Shown here: piece after piece, positions 25,602 to 32,474 of the stretch
Numbering within the stretch: the first letter of the stretch is position 1
Layout: each line of letters begins with the position of its first letter
Source: Paraclostridium bifermentans
GTDB taxonomy: Bacteria; Bacillota; Clostridia; Peptostreptococcales; Peptostreptococcaceae
DNA: 64,000 nucleotides
Direction: 5' to 3'
NCBI RefSeq assembly: GCF_019916025.1
Contig: NZ_CP079737.1
Span: 2,294,001 to 2,358,000, forward strand
Translations under genes and position numbers: made by a program
Notes under the pieces: model-generated
Told to the model about the DNA's origin: nothing
Database searches by the model: none
Seen by the model: only the letters and a program-made list of their open reading frames with translations

Positions 25602-25820
25602 ATGTCTATATTTTTTTTAATTTCTTTTATGATTTTTTTAATATATTTTTTATCTATAGTTTGTATAAGGTATAGTTATATATCTAATTTAGCTATAAAA
25701 AACAAACTTGATTTTAATTCATTTTACATAAGAAACAATATTTTAGCATACGATACAGGGTTTAATAAAATTACAGATAATATAGCATTTTCATTATATA
25801 AAATATATAATAGATGTTAG
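25602..25820 (+). CDS. Small membrane protein, 72 aa
   Basis: A 72-residue protein with one strongly hydrophobic helix (about 2-24), a short basic/aromatic stretch, and a polar cytoplasmic-type tail ending in a cysteine. The start at 25602 follows a run of seven Gs at suitable spacing. It has its own -35/-10 pair about 50 nt upstream and a strong terminator immediately after, so it is a self-contained transcription unit of about 300 nt. I recognise no family. It is convergent with the dynamin-like operon. Confidence 0.65.
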   Translation: MSIFFLISFMIFLIYFLSIVCIRYSYISNLAIKNKLDFNSFYIRNNILAYDTGFNKITDNIAFSLYKIYNRC

Positions 25821-25823
25821 CCT

Positions 25824-25861
25824 AAAAAAAGCGTTAATTAAGTTTAATTAACGCTTTTTTT
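25824..25861. terminator. Bidirectional terminator, 72-aa ORF / dynamin operon
   Basis: AAAAAAAGCGTTAATTAA with its perfect complement, 2-nt loop, flanked by A7 and T7. Confidence 0.9.
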
Positions 25862-25862
25862 G

Positions 25863-27536
25863 TTAAAGTTTATCTATATATTCCTTCAAATCAACTTGAA
25901 ATTCTTCTATTTCGTATTCATTCATACATACATCTTTTGAATTTTCAAATATTCCTTGATCTATTCTTATAATTTCTTTGCTAGCTTTTTCGTATATATC
26001 TATTAATATATTTCTTATCTCAAATTTTATATTATCTTTGAAGCTTTCTATATCTTCTATTATATCTTTATTCATCTGATCTTGTTTTAACTTATCATAT
26101 AATACTTTTCCAATTCCTCCAGTTACCGTACCTGCTAAAAGTAGTGGTGGACAATAAGTAAGCATCGCTGCCCCTATTGTTACGCTTGGAGCTGACGCAG
26201 ATAAAGCAGCTGCATATACAGCTAGTGCACTACCAGATGTAGCTCCAAGTAAAGCACCTGTTCCAATAGTTGCTAGCATTTCGTTCATATCTATTTCTTC
26301 TTCATTTAATTTAACCTTAGGTAAGTCTATATTGTAATCTCTATAGTTTATATCTTTTATAAACTCTTTTATTTTATTATTAGTCATGCTATTAACTTCT
26401 TTTATACATTCATTCCACTCTTTAAAAAATAATTCATCCAATTTTACTTTTTCATTGTTTATGACATTATTTATATAGTTATCATTTATATATTCTCTAG
26501 CTATATCCATATTTTTATTTATTCGATGTATTTCATCTTCTAAAAAGCTTTTATCCAACCACTCATTTATCTCAAATTCCATTTTAGCTTGTATATAATC
26601 AAACTTTCCATTTAATAAATTTTTATGATTTGATAATTCTTGTGATAGCATTTCTAATGACTTTAAGTATTCATAATGATATACCTTTTCTTTGTGTTTT
26701 AAGGCTTCTATAGATGAGTTTACGCTTTGAAGTTTTATTTCATCATTACTAGTTCTAATACTTTTTAAAAATTCTATTAATGATACAAAGTTTCTTTTTA
26801 ATTCATCCGAGTATTCTGATACTAAATCATGTTCTTTTGCTACAGCATTTTTTATTATATTATTTTGATATTCTAAATGAGATGATATTATAAAAAATTT
26901 ATCTATATATAGGTCATATTCATCTTCTATATACTCTAAAACTTCTTGATGATTATCATGTAGCAAATCTCCTTTGTTTAACACTCCAACTATAGGTTTC
27001 CCATAAGATGCAATTAATTCTACAACATCTTTTATATCTTCTTGCCCTATGTGAGTTGAATCAAAAACATATAATATTATATCGGCATTTTGTATATATT
27101 TTATAGATTTATTTTCATTTTCTGATGTAATACTTTTTAATCCAGGCGTATCCACTATACTAATATCCTTTAATACATCTGAATTTATACCTATATTTAT
27201 GCAGTTTTGATCTATATCATAAGTTTCTTCTTCATTGTAAAAAATATTTATAATCGATGATGTAGCTTCTAATACATCTACCTCAGATACCTCTCTTCCT
27301 ACAATAGCGTTAACTAATGTAGATTTTCCTGACTTAACCTCTCCCATAATCGCTAATTTTAATTGGCTATATGGTTTCTCTAACAAAATATCAAAATTAT
27401 TCATTACTTCTTCTAGGTTATGTTTAATAATCTTTTTAAAAGGTACATCTTTTTCTTTCATTAAATAATTTCTAACTGGAGATTCTATAAAAGTACATCT
27501 AGCTTCTTCAATACAATTATTTAAGTTACCCAACAT
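25863..27536 (-). CDS. Dynamin-like GTPase with membrane paddle
   Basis: A bacterial dynamin-family GTPase, 557 residues. G1 GEVKSGKST (65-73), a threonine in ATSS as the G2 candidate, G3 DTPG (129-132) and G4 NKGD (187-190) are all present. Long helical stalk segments follow (about 270-415). A glycine/alanine-rich hydrophobic region (420-478, GTGALLGATSGSALAVY) looks like the membrane-inserting paddle, and a final helical segment closes the protein. Such proteins remodel or protect membranes. It overlaps the upstream dynamin-like gene by 11 nt; the two have the same length and probably form a heteromeric complex. Confidence 0.82.
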   Translation of the reverse strand: MLGNLNNCIEEARCTFIESPVRNYLMKEKDVPFKKIIKHNLEEVMNNFDILLEKPYSQLKLAIMGEVKSGKSTLVNAIVGREVSEVDVLEATSSIINIFYNEEETYDIDQNCINIGINSDVLKDISIVDTPGLKSITSENENKSIKYIQNADIILYVFDSTHIGQEDIKDVVELIASYGKPIVGVLNKGDLLHDNHQEVLEYIEDEYDLYIDKFFIISSHLEYQNNIIKNAVAKEHDLVSEYSDELKRNFVSLIEFLKSIRTSNDEIKLQSVNSSIEALKHKEKVYHYEYLKSLEMLSQELSNHKNLLNGKFDYIQAKMEFEINEWLDKSFLEDEIHRINKNMDIAREYINDNYINNVINNEKVKLDELFFKEWNECIKEVNSMTNNKIKEFIKDINYRDYNIDLPKVKLNEEEIDMNEMLATIGTGALLGATSGSALAVYAAALSASAPSVTIGAAMLTYCPPLLLAGTVTGGIGKVLYDKLKQDQMNKDIIEDIESFKDNIKFEIRNILIDIYEKASKEIIRIDQGIFENSKDVCMNEYEIEEFQVDLKEYIDKL

Positions 27537-29199
27537 AATCGCCCCATTTTTTTAAAATATTATCGATATCATTAACTTGACTTAAATGTTCTTTTATTAT
27601 CATATAATCTGTATATTTTCTTCTAAATGCTTTGGTGGATTTATTAATTATATCCTTTTCTATACTGCTTAATTGGATATCTAAATAATTTAATAAATTT
27701 GACCTTAATTTATTCCTTTCATCTATAATTAAGTACACATTTGTTTCATAATTTTTTATTTTTTTAAGTTTACTTAGAAAAGCTATTTCTTTATATTGAT
27801 TGTTTTCTTCTTTTATTAAATATTCAATATTTAATATCTCTTTTGACTTGCTTATATTTACATTAATATGGTTTAAGTCATCTGTTTCATCACAACATAA
27901 AATTTTCTTATTTAAACTTAAATACATATTGTTAAGTTCTATTTCTAGTAAGTTTTCTAAATTTTTTAATTGAGTGTAAACACCATTAGTTTTTAAATTT
28001 TCAATATTTGTACATACGTTTATTTTCTTTTCAAAATATGATTTTAACTTTTCAATTTCATAGTTTATACTTCTTTTTACCTCGTCAAATTTGTATAAAT
28101 CCTCATATAAATCTCTTTTATAAATATTGATTAGTTTTTTTAAATATTCTCCACTAATTTTTAAATGCATATACTTTGACTTAATTTGCATTTTTTCTGA
28201 ATTTATCTTAAAATTGCTATCTATACTATTTCTTAGTTCTTCTATATTGCTTAAATTGGTAAGTTTCTTATCATTGCTTATATATCCATCAATTGCTTCT
28301 TTTGAAGATACAAAAACTATATCTATAAAATAGTTTTTATATAAATTTTTGACTTCTTCCTTAACTTTTGATAAATCATTGTCTTTATTTCTTATCTCAT
28401 CGACTTTATTCACTGCACAAATTATATTATTATAATCATCGCTTAATATATAATTTTCATTCAATTCAACTATCATATCATTGCTTGATTTTGAAACTAT
28501 ATTTTTTGCATCTAAAACCCAGATTATGCCATCTGCTCTTTTATAATAATCAACCATTCGTTCTTTGGTATTTTTTAGTAAGTTTTGATTTAAACCAGGA
28601 GTATCTACTATAATAAAATCATTTAAAACTCCGCTTTTGTTTATATAATGTTTTACCTCTACAATATCATATTTATATAAATACTTTTCTTCTAAAGACT
28701 TTTTACACTCCTTTAAATCATAAATGCTTAAATCATTATGCTTTTTTATTTTTTCAAATTTGTCTTTTATAACTTTTTTTGAGTTCTTAACTTTTTCTTC
28801 TTCTGCTTCTAAAATTGATAGTCCTTCATTATAATTATAGGATTTTGTTTCATATCCACGGACAATATCCATTTTTTTATAATTAGATGATGTTACTATA
28901 TCTAATCTCCAGGTATTCGGAATATCTTTTGTCTTTAATTTATTATCTTTTATCAATGAGTTTATTAGAGTTGATTTGCCATATTTTCCAGGACCCATAA
29001 CAAATAATAAAAATGGTTCTTTAAGTTCAATTATACTTTTAGAAATTGCAGTTATTTCTTTTTCAATTTCAGCTATAAGCTTATACGTTTTGCTTGACTC
29101 TAAAAAAGATTGTATCTTCATATTTTTTAGATTATCTTTAATAATTTGAATATCCGAATGAATTTCTATATAAACTTTTTCTCTATTTGAATAGTACAT
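27526..29199 (-). CDS. Dynamin-like GTPase without paddle
   Basis: First gene of the dynamin-like pair, 557 residues. It has G1 GPGKYGKST (69-77), G3 DTPGLNQN, and G4 NKVD, followed by long coiled, Lys/Glu/Asn-rich helical segments. Unlike its partner it has no hydrophobic paddle, so membrane contact would come from the partner. The ATG follows AAGGA. The arrangement recalls paired bacterial dynamins (for example the two adjacent DLPs of Campylobacter, or the two halves of Bacillus DynA). Sequence similarity between the two is limited to the GTPase core. Confidence 0.78.
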   Translation of the reverse strand: MYYSNREKVYIEIHSDIQIIKDNLKNMKIQSFLESSKTYKLIAEIEKEITAISKSIIELKEPFLLFVMGPGKYGKSTLINSLIKDNKLKTKDIPNTWRLDIVTSSNYKKMDIVRGYETKSYNYNEGLSILEAEEEKVKNSKKVIKDKFEKIKKHNDLSIYDLKECKKSLEEKYLYKYDIVEVKHYINKSGVLNDFIIVDTPGLNQNLLKNTKERMVDYYKRADGIIWVLDAKNIVSKSSNDMIVELNENYILSDDYNNIICAVNKVDEIRNKDNDLSKVKEEVKNLYKNYFIDIVFVSSKEAIDGYISNDKKLTNLSNIEELRNSIDSNFKINSEKMQIKSKYMHLKISGEYLKKLINIYKRDLYEDLYKFDEVKRSINYEIEKLKSYFEKKINVCTNIENLKTNGVYTQLKNLENLLEIELNNMYLSLNKKILCCDETDDLNHINVNISKSKEILNIEYLIKEENNQYKEIAFLSKLKKIKNYETNVYLIIDERNKLRSNLLNYLDIQLSSIEKDIINKSTKAFRRKYTDYMIIKEHLSQVNDIDNILKKWGDYVG

Positions 29200-29299
29200 A
29201 GCATCAATCCTTGAAATAAGTTTTTTATATACTTTACATTATATTAATATATATCCTATTAATATGACTTACTTTCTAAAACTAATTTAATTAAGCATA

Positions 29300-29342
29300 A
29301 AAAAGCTATGCAAACATTTAAATAACGTTTACATAGCTTTTT
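29300..29342 (-). terminator. Terminator of the sigma-factor gene
   Basis: AAAAAGCTATG / CATAGCTTTTT with inner AAAC / GTTT, directly downstream of the sigma gene. Confidence 0.8.
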
Positions 29343-29359
29343 AAATAAATAGATATATT

Positions 29360-30244
29360 TTAATAAAAATGCTTTAATTGCTTTAATCTACTTGGATGTC
29401 TTAACTTTCTTATAGCCTTAGCTTCTATTTGTCTTATTCTTTCTCTAGTAACGCCAAATACCTTTCCTATTTCCTCTAATGTCTTAGGTATATCATCATC
29501 TAATCCAAATCTCATTCTAAGTACTCTTTGTTCTTGTTCACTTAGCCCTGTTAATAGTTCTTCGATTTTCTCTCTTAGATTATGTTGTTCTACTTCATGC
29601 ATAACTACATCTCCAAAATATGCATCTGAAGGTATAAACTCAACTAAGCTACTATCTTCATCTTCTTTTATAGGTGTATCCAATGAAACTATGTTTTTAT
29701 CTCGTTTAAGTAAATCTATTATTTTCTCTACTTCTATTTCACATGCTACTGCTAACTCTTCTATTTTAGGTTCTCTTTGTAGCTCTAGTGATAATTCCTG
29801 TTTTTTTCTTTTCACAAAGTTAATTCTTTGATGAAGATGAACAGGTATTCTAATAGTATTCTCACAATCATCTATGTATCTAGTTATACTTTGTTTTATC
29901 CACCATGTAGCATAAGTACTAAATTTATATCCTTTTTTATAATCATACTTTTCTACAGCTTTTATAAGTCCTATATTTCCTGCTTGAATTAAATCAAGCA
30001 TATCGATATTTTCTTTTCTATATTTTTTAGCAATACTAACAACTAATCTGTAATTTGCATTGATAAATTCTTCCTTAGCTCCTATAAATGACTCATCTAT
30101 TTTTTTAGCTAATTCAACTTCCTCTACCGCAGACAACATTTTGTACTCTTCAATTTCTTTTAAGTACATTTTCATAGCATTTGATGAATTTGATGAATCA
30201 CTGTAAATGTAATTTTCATAAGTATGTTCTCTTTTAGCCCCCAT
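29360..30244 (-). CDS. RpoD-like sigma-70 factor (short, group 2 type)
   Basis: A sigma-70 family initiation factor, 294 residues. It has regions 1.2 and 2.1-2.4 ([18 protein letters not shown] and [11 protein letters not shown]), region 3 ([10 protein letters not shown]) and region 4 with the -35-binding helix [18 protein letters not shown]. It lacks the acidic region 1.1 and the longer spacer of the principal factor (usually about 370 residues and linked to dnaG). It is therefore probably an alternative RpoD-like factor recognising similar promoters. Transcribed alone. The start follows a GGGG-type ribosome site. Confidence 0.88.
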   Translation of the reverse strand: MGAKREHTYENYIYSDSSNSSNAMKMYLKEIEEYKMLSAVEEVELAKKIDESFIGAKEEFINANYRLVVSIAKKYRKENIDMLDLIQAGNIGLIKAVEKYDYKKGYKFSTYATWWIKQSITRYIDDCENTIRIPVHLHQRINFVKRKKQELSLELQREPKIEELAVACEIEVEKIIDLLKRDKNIVSLDTPIKEDEDSSLVEFIPSDAYFGDVVMHEVEQHNLREKIEELLTGLSEQEQRVLRMRFGLDDDIPKTLEEIGKVFGVTRERIRQIEAKAIRKLRHPSRLKQLKHFY

Positions 30245-30464
30245 AATCTACCCCTTCTATCTCTAATAATTTGTTAATCAAATTTAAAAAGTGTCTGTAG
30301 TTTCATCCTCATGTTAATAGTATGTAAACTTTTCTTAAAAAATACTTTTTAGTTGTCAACAAATTCCTATATCTATTATTCTACACTTACATGTCAAATT
30401 CCTTGATTTTTTTTATATTTTTTTAAAATAATATTTTATTAACTAGAATATTACTATAAAGAAC
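30245..30464. other. Promoter region of the sigma gene
   Basis: 220 nt, AT-rich, no ORF. It must contain the sigma-gene promoter on the minus strand; no single -35/-10 pair stands out. Confidence 0.4.
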
Positions 30465-30565
30465 AAAAGACTGCACAATGTGCAGTCTTTTACCCTCGAA
30501 CGACAAAGTCAAATCCCTATTAATAAGTCCAATAATAATCTTGCCCCTATATTACGGTAAAATAT
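30465..30565 (-). ncRNA. Candidate small RNA with its own terminator
   Basis: On the minus strand an extended -10 (TGTTATAAT, about 30570-30580) is followed by about 75 nt without ORF. Then comes AAAAGACTGCAC-aat-GTGCAGTCTTTT (30465-30491), a textbook terminator with no gene in front of it: the upstream gene already has its own terminator at 30601-30625. Length and family are unknown. The hairpin also works on the plus strand. Confidence 0.35.
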
Positions 30566-30600
30566 TAATGAGATTATAACAGATTTATAATACCATTAAT

Positions 30601-30625
30601 AAAAGGGTTTAGTCAAGCTAAACCC
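30601..30625 (-). terminator. Terminator of the His/Cys-tailed gene
   Basis: GGGTTTAG / CTAAACCC stem with 5-nt loop, then TTTT on the minus strand. Confidence 0.7.
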
Positions 30626-30655
30626 TCATATCATCGCAAATTTAAGCATATTTTA

Positions 30656-31201
30656 TTATTTATTGTCGTGGTTACATCCGCAACTTCCACCACAGCATTC
30701 ATGGTCTTCACCATGACTATGTCCTCCGCAACATTCATGATCTTCATGGTCATGATCTTCTCCACATCCACAATCATGAGATGCTTCATGCTCTTTTACT
30801 AATTCTTCCATTTCGAAGAACTCTTTTACCATCACATCATACTCTGGAAGTGATTCTTCTGTATCATATTCTTCACCAGTCCAATTTGCATACATCATTT
30901 CATTTCCATTAGTTAAAACAGCTCTTCCTGCTAAAGTTATATTATCTACATCTTCTAAGAAATCTACCGCTTTTTGAGCTACTTCCCCTTGTAAAGGAGT
31001 CTCTTCATCTAAACATTTTATAATCATAACAGGAGCGTAAAAATCTTCATTATCTTTTACGTTTACCATTATGTCTATTACACCTTCTGCACCTTCTTCA
31101 AATTCTGATAACGCTACATCTGTATCTATCATCTCTTGTGGAACAAATAAATCTTCCATTAAGTATTTTATAACTCTATCTTTTACTAATTCTTTTGACA
31201 T
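30656..31201 (-). CDS. HsdR-N-like domain protein with His/Cys metal-binding tail
   Basis: A 181-residue acidic protein. Residues about 1-125 resemble the N-terminal nuclease-fold domain of type I restriction subunits (HSDR_N family). VIDIMV and APVMIIKC stand where the PD-(D/E)XK core normally has D...ExK, so the catalytic Glu-x-Lys appears lost. The last 40 residues (142-181) contain eight Cys and eight His, with the repeated block EDHECCGG, a strong metal-binding tail like those of SlyD or nickel chaperones. No restriction genes lie nearby. Start behind AAAGGAG. Function is unknown; metal storage/sensing or nucleic-acid binding are both possible. Confidence 0.7.
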   Translation of the reverse strand: MSKELVKDRVIKYLMEDLFVPQEMIDTDVALSEFEEGAEGVIDIMVNVKDNEDFYAPVMIIKCLDEETPLQGEVAQKAVDFLEDVDNITLAGRAVLTNGNEMMYANWTGEEYDTEESLPEYDVMVKEFFEMEELVKEHEASHDCGCGEDHDHEDHECCGGHSHGEDHECCGGSCGCNHDNK

Positions 31202-31447
31202 AGTAAATCTCCTTTCATCTTTTGGTAATTTTACCTTTTAATAGTATACCATTTTTTTAATAATTTAACTAAATTTTTTGCTATTTATATGTAAATTTAA
31301 AGGTTTAATGCTTTTATACCCATCAATATAGTTTTTACTCTATTTTTGTATATATACTCTAATTTTTACATTATTGTAATTTATATATAATATTTACATA
31401 ACTTAACAATGCATAAATGCTAGGCTTTATGATACTATAGTTACATC
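31202..31447. other. Divergent promoter region
   Basis: AT-rich 246 nt between the His/Cys-tailed gene and the CAP-protein leader. It contains a candidate promoter for the latter (TTAACA near 31413, TATGAT/GATACT near 31430). No ORF with a ribosome site was seen. Confidence 0.4.
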
Positions 31448-31498
31448 CAAGATATAGGCGCTGGGGGTAGCGCATCTTGCAGGTTACAATTCGGTAAC
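31448..31498 (+). ncRNA. Structured 5' leader of the CAP-domain gene
   Basis: Two stable hairpins in a local GC-rich patch. The first is CAAGAT / ATCTTG (31448-31453 with 31474-31479) enclosing GCGCT / AGCGC with a G-rich loop GGGGGT and a 4-nt one-sided bulge. The second is GTTAC / GTAAC (31483-31487 with 31494-31498). No U-run follows. It matches no riboswitch consensus I can recall. Confidence 0.4.
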
Positions 31499-31550
31499 AT
31501 TTTCAAACAATTCATTTATAAAACTATAACATTAAAGAGGTGACTTAATT

Positions 31551-32399
31551 ATGAATATCAAAGTAAAAACATTATTATCATTAGGTGTAGTATCTATAAT
31601 AGGAGTTTGTTCTACACTACCTATCAATGCGGCATCAAATGAAACTGTATGCAAGAAAGTTCTTTGCGACAATAAAAGTTATGAGGAATACTTATCTGTT
31701 AACGTAAATGGTAAAGACTGTGCAACACCTATAAAGCCTTTACACTATTTAATACAAGATATTTTAAATAATAAAGGGAAGTGTCCTACTTCACAAGCTA
31801 AACCATCTACTCCTAATGTAGATAACAATACTGAATCTAAGCCTGAAGAAAAGCCTGAAGGCAATACTGGTTCTAATGCAAGTAAACCATCTACTCCTAA
31901 TGTAGATAATAACACTGGATCTAAGCCTGATTCTAAACCAGAAGGCAATACTGGTTCTAATCAGGAATCTAAGCCTGAAGAAAAGCCTGAACAACCTTCT
32001 AATCCATCTGGTAACTTTGCAAGTTTCCAAAAAGAAGTATTAGATTTAGTTAATAAGGAAAGAACAAGCAGAGGTCTTCAAGCTCTTAAGTTTAACTCTG
32101 AATTATCAAATGTAGCTACTTTAAAATCACAAGATATGATTGATAAGAACTACTTTGACCATACATCACCAACTTATGGTTCTCCATTTGACATGATGAA
32201 GAAATTCGGTATAAGCTATACTTCAGCTGGAGAAAATATAGCTATGGGACAAGAAACTCCACAAGAGGTTATGAATGCTTGGATGAATTCTGACGGTCAT
32301 AGAAAGAATATACTTAACCCAGATTTCACTGAGCTAGGTGTTGGTATAGCTGCAAAAGGTTCTTCTTTATACTGGACACAAATGTTTATAGGTAAATAA
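31551..32399 (+). CDS. Secreted CAP-domain (SCP/PR1) protein
   Basis: An exported 282-residue protein. A signal peptide covers about 1-27 with a likely cut after PINA. A short cysteine-containing region has four Cys. A low-complexity linker follows, with two copies of SKPSTPNVDNNT and Lys/Pro/Glu-rich PEEKPE segments. A CAP domain (about 160-282) closes the protein with FDHTSPTYG, GENIA and HRKNIL, the usual His/Glu cavity residues. CAP proteins of this YkwD-type are common surface proteins of spore-formers, with unclear biochemical role. The start follows AGAGGTG. A structured leader precedes it. Confidence 0.88.
   Translation: MNIKVKTLLSLGVVSIIGVCSTLPINAASNETVCKKVLCDNKSYEEYLSVNVNGKDCATPIKPLHYLIQDILNNKGKCPTSQAKPSTPNVDNNTESKPEEKPEGNTGSNASKPSTPNVDNNTGSKPDSKPEGNTGSNQESKPEEKPEQPSNPSGNFASFQKEVLDLVNKERTSRGLQALKFNSELSNVATLKSQDMIDKNYFDHTSPTYGSPFDMMKKFGISYTSAGENIAMGQETPQEVMNAWMNSDGHRKNILNPDFTELGVGIAAKGSSLYWTQMFIGK
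31795..31948 (+). repeat. Coding repeat in the CAP protein linker
   Basis: Two imperfect repeats of about 78 nt, encoding the AKPSTPNVDNNT...KPEGNTGSN unit, consistent with a slippage-prone Pro/Asn spacer crossing the cell wall. Confidence 0.7.
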
Positions 32400-32413
32400 T
32401 ATAAAATAAATAT

Positions 32414-32458
32414 AAAGCCTATAGCTTAAATTATTTAATAATTTAAGCTATAGGCTTT
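32414..32458. terminator. Bidirectional terminator CAP gene / ABC permease
   Basis: Perfect 20-bp stem (32414-32433 with 32439-32458) and 5-nt loop between convergent genes. Confidence 0.9.
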
Positions 32459-32474
32459 AATTATGTATATCCAT

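Noticed and set aside
31448-31498. c-di-GMP or ydaO-type (c-di-AMP) riboswitch before the CAP gene
   Set aside because: The conserved core sequences of these classes are absent and the element is too short.
31745-32030. Minus-strand ORFs opposite the CAP-protein repeats
   Set aside because: Low-complexity reverse translation of the Pro/Asn/Lys linker; no ribosome site; two overlapping frames at once.
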